This document shows positions 1-12,554 of a stretch of DNA of 32,741 bases, piece by piece. Source of the stretch: Spirogloea muscicola (taxonomy: Eukaryota > Streptophyta > Zygnematophyceae > Spirogloeales > Spirogloeaceae); NCBI GenBank assembly GCA_009602725.1, contig WELB01000073.1, positions 364,797 to 397,537 of the forward strand. Direction: 5' to 3'. A program made the position numbers and the translations under genes. Under the pieces are notes generated by a model that had not been told where the DNA came from, did no database searches, and saw only the letters and a program-made list of their open reading frames with translations. The stretch's first letter is position 1; each line of letters opens with the position of its first letter.

Positions 1-82
1 CGGCGGCGCGCCGGCCTGGCCTGCCCCGCAGCTGGCCAGGCCGGCGGTGCGCCGGGACCGTGCGAGCAGGCGGCCGGTGGCG

Positions 83-3000
83 ATGACAGCTGACGTGCTC
101 GAGCTGCCGCCCGCGGCGCAGAACAGCAGACTCTTTGGTAGCGCTTTCCTTGCTCGCTGCACAGACTTGAGAACCTGCAGCCCTTTGCCCTAGCCATCTG
201 CCTTTGGGAGCCAAGGCTCTATTGCACTACAGCTTGTTCATGTCCATGCAGTCATGACGTCAGACTGCAAGGACGTCGACTATCTGAGCCCGAAGAGATT
301 CACGTCGCTTTGTGCTAGACAGATGCTGGTAAATTGCTTGGAAAGTTGGTGGCACTTAGCCTGGCAGTACTTTTCTGCTGACAGTCCCGCCGCAACGCTA
401 TGCTGAGTATCACTATAAGACCGTGCGGAGACCAACAAGAACGATCATGATTGGGGACGTGGAGGTGGGCAGCGAGCATCCCATTCGAATTCAGACGATG
501 ACCACCACGGACACCAAGGACGTCAAAGGCACTGTGGACCAGGTCAGGAAGCATCCCAAACCATACATTCATCTGCATAAGTAAGTGCCTTCTGGTCCAC
601 TGCTCTCTGTCAGACCTAAGCTGCTATGCCATATGCAAGAGACAATGACACAACGGTTTCTAGCCAAAAGTAGAGTATGCCTATTTTCCAATACAGGTGA
701 AATGTCGCCAGCAGTGGAGCTGCATGCCTGCTGGATTGACCATGCTCTTGACCTTCTTATGCCCTTGACAATTGCAGGTCATGCTGGTGGCAGACCGTGG
801 ATGCGACATCTGCCGCATTACAGTGCAGGGCAACAAGGAAGCCGATGCCTGCTATGAAATCAAGAACAAGCTTGTCCAGCTTGGGTTAGTGCAGATAGTG
901 AACCTGGAGATTGTGTTACAGATATATGTTGGAAATGTGACAATCTGTCAAGCGAACCTGCTCCATCAAAAGGATGTAGTAGCATGCCAAATAGGTTGTT
1001 GAGAGGACTGGATGACCTGGATTTACTCAGATAAGGTAGCAATGTCACTCCGTGCTAATCAGAGCATGGGTCTTACAGCATGCTGCATATTAGGCTAGGC
1101 AGCTTATATTTACAAGGGGATGCAGTCGCAGCAACTGAAGCTATGTATGAGCACAAGCTCTTGCTTTTGTATCTCAAGAAGAGGGAAGTGCGTCCAGGTA
1201 CAATATACCCCTGGTAGCTGACATTCACTTTGCACCGAGGATAGCATCCAAGGTTGCGGATTGCTTTGACAAGATCCGCATCAACCCTGGTAATTTTGGT
1301 AAGTGCACCTCTCAGATTGATATTTGTAATTCTGGTCAATGTATTAACGATGTTGGCTGTCTCTTGGCAGCTAGTCAATACAACAGCCTTAGTGGCTATG
1401 TGTTCTACAAGACGACTCTAATGTTCGGCTTTAGTTGCCTGATATTTGCTCATTTCTGCATGTCTCTCAGCTGACACAAGAGCCAGATTTGAGATCAAGG
1501 AGTACACTGATGAGCTCTACCAGCAGGAGCTTGAACACATAGAGAGTGTCAGTCCCACTTCTATCGCCGTTGGCTCCAGCTCCTTGCTGATTGACCTTGA
1601 CGCAGCCGCTGATATCCTACTATCAGTCGAGAGCTTGCTGCTCCATCATGAAGCAGCATTATTTAGGCACTTAAGAAAGAGACTCGCATTGGTTGTATCT
1701 GTAGTCTTGCAGCTGATTGTTCGGTGTCTTGTCATAAAATGTGTTTTAGGTATTTGCGCCCCTTGTGGAGAAGTGCAAGAGGCTTGGCAGAGCAATGCGG
1801 ATAGGGACCAATCATGGCAGTCTGTCTGACAGAATAATGAGCTACTATGGCGATTCTCCAAGGGGCATGGTAATTGCCATTTTGTGATATAACAGATTAC
1901 TTCAACAGCTGCCACGGCGATACCAGGACCTCTGCATATGTACTATGCAAGTATGCAGACGCCTTATGTGCATAATGTCCTCTGCAATATCCTTTGGGGT
2001 ACTGCCCTGTGTGCAGGTGGAGTCAGCTTTCGAGTTTGCGAGAGTTTGCCGCAAGTACGACTACCACAACTTCCTTTTCTCAATGAAGGCCAGCAATCCA
2101 GTCGTGATGAAGTCTGCATATCGCCTGCTCAGTGCTGAGATGTACAGAGAAGGGTGGGACTACCCCCTTCATCTTGGGGTGACTGAGGCTGGAGATGGGG
2201 AGGATGGCCGAATGAAGTCAGCTATTGGTATAGGCGCTCTGTTACAGGTGCACATGGCTCACACGTGACAAAGTACTGAGTGGGAGTATGATGACGACGT
2301 ACATTTCAGTGTAAAAGCTTTTGCCTCCTCCTCCAGGAGCACATTGTCTGAAGCATCCCCGCACACGTTTTCTCGTAGGATGGACTTGGGGATACCATTC
2401 GAGTTTCTCTTACGGAGCCTCCGGAGGAGGAGATTGACCCTTGCACTCGTCTAGCAAACTATGGGATGACGGCTGCAGCTAAGCAAAGGGGCGTTGTAAG
2501 TACCAGTGAAGCCTTTGAGAACAGTTGCACAGAGCACCACAGCATTTGCCAGCTGATGCAGGATACTTTATGGTTCAAAAGGCTACAAGACGTATTTACA
2601 AAAAGACGGAGGCACCAGTCAGTACCAATTATGTGTAATTGTACACAGGAGATCTGCTTGCATGTGGTTTGCATTGGACGAGACCTTATTTCACATTGAT
2701 AGTTTTCAGTTTGTTGTCTTGGTGTCCAACTTCTGGCAGTCTCCTTTTGAGGAGAAGCATCGCAGCTATTGCGAGTTCAAAAGGAGGTCAGGCCAGCTAC
2801 CACAACAAAAGGAGGTATTAAAGACAAAAAGCCCAGTGAATGTGACTTATCAGCATTCCTCGTCTTCATTTTTCAGCTCTGTTGTCTTGATAGGGGTATA
2901 GCTATGCAAGCTTGCAGTCACTGTCAAAAGATCCTCATCTGATATGCCCATCAACAAGATTCGTCCTTGAGCTCCACTTTGTGCACCTATCAGGGAGATG

Positions 3001-5853
3001 CCATTGACTTCCGCTGTGTGTTACATCGAGATGGCTCAGTTTTGATGGCTATTACACTGGATCAGCTGAAGGTACACAAAAGCTCCAGGCTGCTCAGTCT
3101 TCCATGAGATTGCTCTTCCTTGTTGCCGGGCTATTTCCTCTCATGCATGGTAACAGTGCAACTTGTCAATATGCAGAGTCCTGAGTATCTGTACCGAGGC
3201 CTTGCTTGTAAGACTGCAGTTGGCATGCCCTTCAAGGTGATTACCTCTTACCACTTGCTTTGCTCTACAAGCATTTGTGGAGCCATTTAGGATAACGACC
3301 GACATAAGGTGTTCAAGCAGAGATACATTCGTAGCGTTCAACTATATCTGCTACTAGCCCACTTGATGGCTACAGTCTCATATAAACAGATGTTCACATT
3401 CACTCAGGACATTGCTACTCTTGATAGCATCTTCCTGCGGGAGCTTCCCCCACTGGACGATGCAGAAGGGGTGAGAAACTAGTCTATACCCTCTTCATAG
3501 CTGCTGGGAATATCTCAGTTGATGAAGGCTTGCCGGGGCTGCTTCAGTGCTATCAATGGTAGGGAGGAATGTGAAGGCGGTCGAGCAGGGACTTGCAGCT
3601 TGAGGATCAGTATGTCAAAGTAAGCATCTTGTCTGACTTTATTATAAACACTGCATCTGACCTCCTGCAGAGGAAAACCCTTAAGCGGCTACAAGAAGTG
3701 TCTGTGGGAGTCCTCGCCCCTCTGCCTGAAGTGCTCTCAAAGCAGCTGCCAAATGCCATGGCTCTAATGTCCTTGGAGGAACTTACTTCAAACGCACAGA
3801 GCCAGCTGCCAAAGAGTAAGGACTTTACACTCCAGCATCATGCCATGTCCTATGCACAATCTTTAGTTTAGTTGTCTCTATATGTTGTCTCTGTATAAGT
3901 AGTAGAGGAATTCGATAATCCTCTTGATGTGGTGTTCTATGTCGGTCCTCCATGCAGATACCCGTGTTGCAGTGACCTTGCGTGGTGACGAGCCTTACAA
4001 GAAATTGGAGATACTGAAGTCCATGGATGCTATATTCCTCCTCCTCGACATCCCTGAGAATGACGAGGCTGTCAGCCGTGTGCATGCGTCGCGCAGGTGA
4101 TGATGTACTTGAAGCTTGTGCCCCATCTCTTTGTGTAGTTGCCAAGTTGTTTCTCTGGCAATTGTTTGTCCTGACGTGAGCGAAATTCCATATTCTGCAG
4201 GCTTTTTGAGTACCTTCAGTCGAACCAGATCGATACTCCCGTGCTTCACCATCTTGTCTTCCCTGTTGGCACCCACAAGTAGGCTGGTTGCTTTCTGCTT
4301 ATGCAAGTTGGTTTGCTGCTTCGTAGCAGAGAGAGGAAATGAGCATCCAGCTTAGAACTTGCATTGTGAATGCCGATGAAGCAGCATTTTTTTCCGAAAC
4401 ACTAATTTGCCATCTCTGATCTTATGATTCAGAGACGACCTAGTAATTAGATCTGGTGCAGAAGCTGGAGCTTTGCTGGTGAGTGTCAAGTTGCACGGAG
4501 TGACAAGCACATTGCCCTCTCTCAGAGGTTCTCTCTTGCACATCCTTAACAAGAAGTCCAGCTCCATGTGTTGCATGCTGGTATTATTATCTTGAGAGAA
4601 AGATTTATTCATAATTGCCAAAGGGCTTCATGGTGGCATTCCAGGTTGATGGTTTAGGAGATGGTGTTCTCCTGGAGTGCGGGGACAAGGACATGGATTT
4701 CCTGAGAAATACTTCTTTTGGCATGCTTCAAGGTTGCCGCATGCGGAACACAAAAACGGTAATGTCTTTTCTTCTGGGATTGTTGTTGTTTTCGTACTTA
4801 TTTTGGTGCTTTATTGTTGTACAGTGATGTTGTCTAGAGATTGCAGTGATTAGACAAGCCAATGGATCATAGCACTTGTGACATGCAGCCGTCCCTACTG
4901 ATCTTCGCCGTCGCGTTTTTGCCACTGCTTTGCAACCCAGCTTTCTGGAAAGCTTACATGCGTACTGCCTACAAATATGACTCATGGTTAAGAATACTAA
5001 ATGACAACCATCCATAATGTATGTGCAGGAATTTGTGTCTTGTCCTTCCTGTGGTAGGACCTTGTTTGACTTGCAAGAAGTTACAGCGTCCATCCGGGAG
5101 CGAACAGCACATCTTCCAGGCGTCGCGGTACTATCAGTGGCTAGATCTGACATTGTGTCCACTCCTGCAATTGTAGACCTGTCTTGAGATTGAACCAGAA
5201 GAGCTCAGAAAATCTGACAATATTTTGGTTTCTCCCTGTAGAGTCCAGACACAAACGATGACTTTCTCTTGCCTCATCCAGAGTGCTTCGATTCACTGAG
5301 CTAAGTATTGCTGTGAATGATTTTGCTGAAAACAGATTGCAATCATGGGTTGTATTGTGAATGGCCCTGGAGAGATGGCAGACGCTGATTTTGGTTATGT
5401 TGGAGGAGCACCTGGGAAGATTGACCTGTATGTTGGAAAGGTAGGTTGCCAGCAACAAAGACTTTCGCAACTTATTAGCACATCCAAATGTGTAATGGTG
5501 TCTTGCTACACCTCGATCTAGGCTAGCCTTTCCCTTCAGTAGTTGAAAGTAGTCGAGAGGCTGCTGTATCTGCACTGGATGTTGCAACATCTAAGGTGGG
5601 AAGTAGTACTTTGAATATTAGAATATTGTGGACAACAGTGTTTGATCTGATCAGCACAGGGATGGTATCTTCTCTGTTGCATTGGTTCCATTGAGAGCTT
5701 CACTCCTGACATTGTGGCCTTTTTCTGGACAACGGATTTTTGTTGCAGGAGGTAGTCAGAAGGGGCATCCCTATGGAGCAGGCCACCAATGACTTGGTTG
5801 ACTTGATCAAGCAGCACGGTCGGTGGATAGAGCCTCTTGATGAGGAGGTCTGA
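83..5853 (+). CDS. HDS: 4-hydroxy-3-methylbut-2-enyl diphosphate synthase (plastid MEP pathway)
   Basis: HDS (IspG/GcpE) reduces methylerythritol cyclodiphosphate to hydroxymethylbutenyl diphosphate in plastids using a [4Fe-4S] cluster. Exons by eye: 83-137, 252-328, about 360-542, 778-884, 1198-1298, 1471-1547, 1750-1869, 2017-2247, 2379-2495, 2740-2814, 2994-3071, about 3177-3236, 3408-3470, 3671-3815, 3958-4096, 4201-4278, 4433-4478, 4645-4758, 5029-5127, 5336-5440 and 5749-5853 (stop TGA). Phases agree from 360 onward. Visible blocks include [67 protein letters not shown], and the cluster-binding CPSCGR and GCIVNGPGE. The plant-specific insert between the TIM barrel and the cluster domain is present. 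The N-terminus is the weak point: ATG 83 plus exon 252-328 would make a transit peptide, but the next intron would then be only about 31 bases, so one boundary there is probably wrong. The enzyme core looks intact. Confidence 0.95.
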
Positions 5854-7461
5854 CATGTTTGAGTCCTTGACTTCAAGGACTAATTGACTACTTCTACAGT
5901 AATCATTTAAGCACGGCTGTGGTAGGCAACGCTTTCAAACTTGTCTATGAAAGTGTACTAAGCTACAAGAACGAGTCTAACTTGGGAACATCTGAAACCC
6001 ATAGACGCATCTGGTCATGTGGTTGCATCCGTTCTTATCATTGTTGGCCATTTGCTTGGGCTGGCCTCTTGTAGACACCACCCTTCTATGTTGTGCTCTC
6101 TTGAAGCATACACCATGTGCTTCTTCCCATATGTCCTCAAACAGCCATCTCTGTTTACCTGCAAACTTGATGTCCATCAGTGCTGGACAACACAGCTTTA
6201 GGTCACATGTTGACCTAGTCTGTGAACCTTGAATGGGACGGTTACATGCTACTTTTTCATATTGGGTAGGATGGGGAACCGCAACATAGAATGGACAATT
6301 GCAACTCTTGCAGTGGAAGGTAGTGCAGTGTTTCAATGGTCCAAAATGATGTCCTTTGGGACAGGGAGGTCACTTAACGAAGTTGCAACTTCTGCTCTGT
6401 CAAGGGTGTCCGAGCAGGTCATTACCTGGCGAGCTCTGCCACAAGCTACAACTATGATATTCGGGCTATCTTCAAGTCGCTCGGAAGCTGGATAAAGACT
6501 ATGCAGCTGTCTGAGACGAGCAGTGCAGCCAATTTGCGGCCAACCCGCAAGTTGTAGGCCAGGTTTCTGTATGTGATACTGATGACAGCATTGCTGAGTG
6601 AGCAGCTGGCATTAGCTGTTTGGCGGCGGTGATGGGATGGTAACGCCAAGATCACCCTGTTAAGAACCGTAGTCAGTAGGCCAACCGTCCCAATGTCTTC
6701 TGCAGCCGGTCATTCGTGTCTGTTCAAGGCTGTCATTCGACGGGGCCAGAGATGTTGTCCTTCCGTTGATCTGGCAAGCAAGTGCATTGTCTGGCACCGA
6801 TGATTGAGTCGTCAAACGAGCATTGCACAACAAGTTTGCAGGCAAGATCGTTCCAAGCAGTTGGTCAAGTGGCCAACTGTACAAAGTTCAGTCAGGTTGC
6901 AGCCCTGTTCACAATACATGAGAGTGCAGATTCATCGCAAGCAACCATGCGTGATGTCAGAACAGCTGGATGGACAAATTCACACACACATAGACACCTT
7001 GCTGAATGGACAGCAAGCACATGATCACAGAGCTCCTCACTGACGTTTTACATTAGAGATGTTCTTTGAAGAGAAAGTGAAATTGAGGTTGAAATTAGGA
7101 AGAGGATCTTCAGCTTTAGCCAATTGATTTGCATAGCATATGTACACAGCAATAGAATCTCAAGCCTGCTTAGGATCAAGCTATAGCTATGGAGTGCCAG
7201 CAGGCTTGCTGTGGATGTTGTGTATATTGCTGGCCGGATTTGTGCTGATGACAAACCCACTCCTACCCACAATTGATGTGAGCGCTCTGCATGCCTGCAG
7301 GGTAGACCCTTTTCCTAGACCAAGTAGTGCTGGAACAATCAAGAACGGAGCTGTAGTAGACAGTGTGTACCTGTTGCCTGAGCAATGAACCAACCTATGT
7401 ACTCTTAATAATAATAGCTTCCCTGCCGCTCAACAAGGCCTTGAATGTGCAACAATGACCA
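5854..7461. other. Intergenic region between convergent genes
   Basis: About 1.6 kb lies between the HDS stop and the stop of the minus-strand gene ending at 7462. I looked for spliced coding blocks on both strands and found only short unconnected open frames with no recognisable motif. It should hold the 3' untranslated regions of both neighbours. I saw no clear poly(A) signal, RNA gene or repeat. Confidence 0.5.
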
Positions 7462-9765
7462 TCAAGACACTAGATCGAACTGGCCAAGGCCACCCTTGAT
7501 GCTGATAGGCCCTTTCCTAAGAGCAGCTTTGTGCTTCTTCTTGTAGTCGCCCTTGATGGCCTGCTTAAGGGCGAGCCACTCTGCCTCAGCATTGGAGGAC
7601 CTCATGAAGGAGCTGCCTGATGTCACCAGCCCATCTCGTTCCACTTTCTCATCATGACGCTGTGCCACGGCAAAACCATCTGACCTCTTCGTCCCGTGCA
7701 AGGTGTTCGCAGGTGGCTTGTGCCCTTGTTGCACTTGTGGAGATTCAGCTTCTGTCGTGCATGATCTTCTATTCGTGTTTCCAATGCCTGCATTGCTACC
7801 ATCAAGCAAGGCCTCAGCTTCACACAGCGTAGCCTCCATAGATGATTGTGGTTTGGCAATGGTGGCACTGCGTATCTTGCCCTCTTTGGCACCATTTACT
7901 GCCTCTGTAGCGGCACCAGCCTTTGCCGACGCCGAATTAGGAAGCACCGATGTCAGCGAGAATGAAGCAGTGCCATCATGATCCACAAGTGACTTCCAAG
8001 TTGCCCTCTGGTACCACTTCTCTTGCCCATCTTTCGATGCGAGTGGCTTAGCAGAGTCCTTGCTCTCCGCCAACAGAGTGACAGATGATACTGATACTTC
8101 AATGGCTTTGTTACCGGCATCCGCAGTCTTCGCTTGCATCACTGCAGAAGGCCTGTCCTTCTTTTTGACCTTCTTGCGCTTGACCGACGAGGCCAGTCCT
8201 TCAGGAACCCCATTGCCATTGGATGGATTCTCATTGTCATACAGCTGGTGAGTAGGAAGCGATCTCATAGTCTGCTTCTGAGAGGCTTGATCTCGTTGTG
8301 GCGCTCTTTGGGTGTCTGCAAGACTCCTCAGCTTCAACTCCACAGCTGCATTTTTCGTGCTCTGCAATGAATCGATGCGGCGCCATGCTTGCCTTCCTTT
8401 CACCCTCTCTGTTGTCTGGGCTTCAGATCCATCATGGTCAACAGCCCGTGTTACACCATCACTTTCTTCAGCAACTTCTTCAGAGCTGGTACCATCAGCT
8501 GCAGCTGACCAACCTCGCTCAGTACTGTCTTCTCCGTAGCCACTGCCGCTCACCTGACCTGGACGCAGAGCTGCCTTGGCAAAGAGTCTCTCCCAACGAT
8601 CCTCGTTCTCTAATTGCAGCTCTCGACCATCATCCTTCTTACTTCCCTCGTTGGATTCGTGTCCTTCAGCCACGTCCTCACTTTTGCCGTCGGTCTCAGC
8701 CGATGGCAAAAGCTTGCCATCATGGAGCACGGCCTTGACCTGATCCAGACTCCCTGCCATGGCCATGAACTCAATTCGTGAACTTTGTAATCTTTTACCC
8801 TGTGCTGCCCACTGCATGCACAAGATGAGGGTTTTTCTGCAGCGCAGCAAGGAAATGATGGACATCTAAGGGAGCACCTTGAGTAGGATCATAGCGGAGG
8901 GTTGCCGAGAACGCTTTCAACGGGGCTGCTGCTGCTTGCGCACCCGTTGCTTGCGTGCCAGAGCTGTCACACAATGGAGCTGCTTGAAGGCTCAGCATCC
9001 AGCACACAGAAAGTTGGTTATATCATTTCCCTGCCTAAAGAGAACGAATGACTCTGACCTGCCATCCTCTGGGAACATGTCTGTCAGGACTTTGAGGAGC
9101 CGCCGCCGCTCCTCGACGAGTCCCCGGGCCACATCATCCTCCGCAGCCGAGAAAGCAGCGGAAAGCACATCTGCTTCAGCACCGTCACCAGCCTGGTCAA
9201 AATTCGCGAGCTGGAACCATATTCTAACACTGCTGCCATAGCTACATGAACATCACAGGTCCATGTACCAATGATAGGCAGGTGCAACTACCTCCAATCA
9301 TCAAGCACAGGAAGCACTTGCACGCGTCTCATCGATGTGCCCAACTGACCACCTTTTGCAGGCTCCAGCATAGGCTGCCGCTCAGTGTTTGGCGCCACCT
9401 CAAAGTGTCCATCGTTGACCAGTTCTGCTGCACCCTGTCCCAGCCCAGACGCTCGGTCTGTCGCAGCTAACTTCCTCTTCAGCTTCATGGACTTGGTTGA
9501 AAGTGATGCAGCTCCATGGTTTGCAAGCGTAATGGCGTCGGCTTCCTCGCTACTAGCTAAAGAAAGCCCCTCCAATGGCCAAGAATTTGTAGCCGTCCGA
9601 GGTGGATTTGGAGCACCTGTGGCCTCAGGCAGGCCAAAGCCCATGACTTGGGGCCAGGGCCGCTGGTCTCTGGCTGTTGCTGCGCCCACCACCCGGCAGG
9701 CTTCCTCGAGCGTCTGACGCAGCGGTGGCACATCAACGTTCTGGAAGCTCCGCTTGTGCTTCCCC
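7462..9765 (-). CDS. Low-complexity protein with Lys-rich C-terminus; probable C-terminal half of NOL8-like protein
   Basis: Four exons read on the minus strand: about 9767-9292, 9241-9059, 8990-8799 and about 8780-7462. The 5'-most exon follows a good acceptor (CTCACAG) and begins in the frame LGKHKRSF with no ATG, so coding sequence must lie upstream. The second exon holds a compact stretch with EERRRLLKVLTDMFPEDG. The last exon (over 430 codons, no intron) is acidic, Ser/Ala/Lys-rich and apparently disordered, and ends with EWLALKQAIKGDYKKKHKAA followed by GGLGQF. No enzyme motif is visible. A basic KKKHK tail after a disordered middle is the layout I would expect for NOL8/Nop8-type ribosome-assembly proteins, and an RRM block of the NOL8 kind lies immediately upstream on the same strand. 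The link is inference; taken alone I would call this block a hypothetical protein. The exon 3/4 junction is tentative. Confidence 0.6.
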
Positions 9766-9938
9766 AAGCCTGTGAGCGGGAGTGACTTGGCCTACAGGGA
9801 GCACACGGGCACAGATGGAATGAAGGAGCTCAGCGGGGCGTCAAGCTTGCTTGTGGGACTGTTAGCAAAGGGCCGGCGCATTGAGCTTGTCAGGCTGGCA
9901 GGCGAGAGCAGCGCCTGCGCAGCTCAGAGTTGTCATGT

Positions 9939-10472
9939 TTAAGCATGTGTCCTGCGCTTGAGTGTGGCCGCGCCACGGGCATTGGAGACCATGACGCTCT
10001 CGAGTTCGTGGACAATGGGCTCAAATGCATATAATTCCTGAGAATGCAGGCCTTGTGCCTATATAGTCAGGATCAGTATCTCTAAACCCCTACACTTAAC
10101 CAGGTCTGCAGTAATTCTCAAGCTGTGCAAGAAAGCCATACGTTGGCCTCGACACTGAGCCTCCAAACCCCTCGACACTGAGCCTCCAAACCCTCTTCTG
10201 AGGCACCTGCCTCGCGACCCTGAGGACCCTGAGAACATCTGCCTCGTGAGCGGTGCCAACGCTGCCTGCATAGCTTGCTCGCAGCTGGGGGAGTGAAAAG
10301 ATTGAGTGAATGGAGCGGGACTCGGGGGAATCGACAACGTGTGCTTAATTGGTGGGGAGGGGGCCTTATGGGGTCTCTGACAGCGCTTGCCTTGCTGGAA
10401 CCTCGCCACGGCAGCTTGACGGGCTCCGCCAGGTTGGCCAGCGGCAGGATGGACTTGGCGGAAGGCTTGCCA

Positions 10473-10519
<47 letters not shown>

Positions 10520-11064
10520 CGCCGCCGTTTCCGCCGCCTGCCGCCACTCCGACTGCAGGCGCTTCTGGAAGTGCTCCCGAGCCGCCTCCACCCGCAGGCG
10601 CCCACCCCGCCACCGGCAGCCATTGTACTGCGCGCCTTTCCATGGCGCTGTCAGGCGCGGCCCAGGCGCCATGGCAAGCCCCACATTGCCGCCTTCTAAG
10701 GCGACATCGCCTGCTCACTCACCGCCGAGAAGCACTTGCGCAGTGTTGCGTCGCTCTGCGGCACGAGCTCGACATAGGCGAACCCGCGGCAGTCGGCGGC
10801 GACGGCGGCGGCGGCGGCGGAGGGCGCCTCGCCGGGCGCCCCGGCCGCCGAGCGCTTGGCGGGGACGACGTCGACACCGAGCACCGCGCCGAAGGCGGCA
10901 AACCGTCGCTCCAGCTCTGCGCTCGTCACGTCCGGCGGGACCCCGCCGACGAAGAGCCGCAGCCCGCCGCCGCCGCCGCCGCCGCCGCCGGCCTCGCCCT
11001 CTGGCTCCGGCCGTGGCACAGCGGCTGCAGCTGCCGCCGGGAGGGCCGCTGCGCCGTCCGCCAT
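9939..11064 (-). CDS. RRM RNA-binding protein, NOL8-like (N-terminal block)
   Basis: Exon 1 runs 11064-10723 and starts MADGAAALPAAAAAAV, then a Gly run, then an RRM: RNP2 LRLFVGGV and RNP1 CRGFAYVEL. Exon 2 starts at 10627 in matching phase and completes the fold with YNGCRWRGGRLRVEAAREHF. A 'W-[KR]-GG-x-L-x-[IV]-x-x-A-[KR]-E' ending is characteristic of the NOL8 RRM, a nucleolar protein needed for 60S ribosome assembly. An alanine tract coded by a CCG/GCC array follows (10473-10528). The 3' end of exon 2 is unclear, around 10400. A further open block at 10037-9939 follows a good acceptor (TCTCAG), reads ELYAFEPIVHELESVMVSNA and reaches TAA. It is either the last exon of a short RRM protein, or it is spliced before that stop into the block at 9765. 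I favour the second reading because the downstream block has no start codon. Coding GC is very high in exon 1. Confidence 0.6.
10473..10528. repeat. GCC/CGG trinucleotide array inside coding exon
   Basis: About 18 near-perfect GCC units with one interruption near the right end. Read on the minus strand within exon 2 of the RRM gene, it encodes an alanine run just after the RRM. It is a likely site of replication slippage and length variation. Confidence 0.9.
10965..10991. repeat. CCG/GGC array coding polyglycine
   Basis: About nine CCG units. On the minus strand they encode a glycine run in exon 1 of the RRM protein, directly before RNP2. Confidence 0.85.
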
Positions 11065-11149
11065 GGCTGCAGCAGCAGAAGGACTTGCGTGTACTGAATA
11101 GATGGAAGGCCACATTGGCCGAGTGAACGGCAAGCACATCTAATAACGT

Positions 11150-11625
11150 ACATTACCCACGGTGGATTGACCCGCCCAGTACCCACGGGTCAGCACATGA
11201 AGGTCGCGATTTGATGCCTGAATACCAGTTGGCAAAATGTTCCAAGCCCTCCTGCAACCAACTAGAGCTCGCCCAGCTTTCTGGTGCAAAGCATGAGCAC
11301 TTTGCAACAGGCCGAGCAGGAGAGTGCTGCGCTCTGACCACCTGACCACCCGCTCTGAGAGCCCCACATACCTGACCGCCGCTTCAGGCCATCGATGGGG
11401 CGACTCCGCCCCAGAAAGAGCTTTCACTCTTTTGGAGCTTCGCCTTTCACAGCCATCGGCCCCTCTTGCCAAGACCTTCTTCTTGGCTCTTACCAATCAT
11501 AACAGCCATTGCCTTCCTTCGAAAGAGCTGCTTTCTTGGCTTGCGGGGTGGTGATCGGCGCCCACCATTAGTCTGGCAGGTACATATGTGCTGAGTCGTG
11601 GGTACTAGAGTCCCCACTCATTTCT
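11150..11625. repeat. Dispersed repeat fragments (modules B and C)
   Basis: Three fragments of the window's dispersed repeat lie here. Module C is on the minus strand at about 11178-11205 (GTGCTGACCCGTGGGTACT read in reverse) and on the plus strand at about 11571-11618 (CTGGCAGGTACATATGTGCT, then CGTGGGTACT and GAGTCCCC). Module B, inverted, is at about 11400-11475, recognisable by CTTTCACAGCC. The same modules recur at 17-18 kb and 29-30 kb. They are diverged and none is coding. Confidence 0.7.
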
Positions 11626-11639
11626 GTCTGTTTGACACC

Positions 11640-12554
11640 TTGCTCGTGAAGGCCCAGCCCACTAGGTTGTGTGAATTCTGACCTTTCAAAGCTTCAGCAA
11701 CATTTCGCAACGTGCATCAATGGACTATAATGCTTACTCCTTCTCCTGAGCTAAGCAGCTGAATTAAGAGAGGGAGTTCATGATGATGAGGCACTTTGCT
11801 GAGGGCACTGTCAACATCAACCGATAGGATACACTATTATACCAAAAGCCAGATAAGACAACCATCAAGCCAACGCGAGAAGCAACACCAAATAGCTGGA
11901 CCAGAAAGTAAAGCTCTAGCAACTCCTGCTGACACTGTGCTCAACCACATGTCCATGCCCATGCAGCAAAATGCTGGTGTGCCAGTAATCGATTCTTGGC
12001 AGAAATTGTATATTGCAGAGGGCTGCAGCGCAGGGCAGCCCCAGCAATGACAAGGGTATCGTCATTATCTGGCAAACTCGACACCAATAAGGAGCACCGC
12101 AGTCTCCTTCAGTCAATCTGTCCACGGCTGTACCCAATTTGACTAAATGAAATCCTACACAGCAGACAAGCATGTTGCGCGCGTGCAGGGAGCTACAGCC
12201 AGCGCGGCAAAAATCTCCCTTGCCAACGGGCGGCGCCACGACAAATAATAGTATGGCAATGGTGGTGACAATGTTTCAGAGATCTGTCACTACCAGCATC
12301 GTTGCCACCCCTGAACTTGGAAATGAGAAACTTCATAGACGGCCGCAGGCCCTCCGAGACACAGGAAGCAGCCTCCAGCACAAGGCCATGCAACCATCCA
12401 CGAGGCGCACGCTGCCCTGTTCTGTGCCAAAAGCAATGGCTTGCCACGGAGACTGCCATCCGCAAGAGCGCGGCATGCTGCTACTACAACCATTCAGTAC
12501 TAGGAGCTCAGCCCAGCGTTTCTGCCCCAGTAAATCAGCCCGGCTTCACTCAAC
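11640..12554. other. Intergenic region upstream of the RRM gene, downstream of the J-protein
   Basis: Neither strand gives a conserved coding block. The region lies beyond the 5' end of the RRM gene and contains the 3' flank of the J-protein gene. Short open frames are present but have no recognisable motif and no partner exons. Confidence 0.45.

Noticed and set aside
10275-11126. Long plus-strand open frame rich in Ala and Arg
   Set aside because: It is the antisense of the RRM gene; its length comes from CCG arrays and high GC, and it has no conserved motif.
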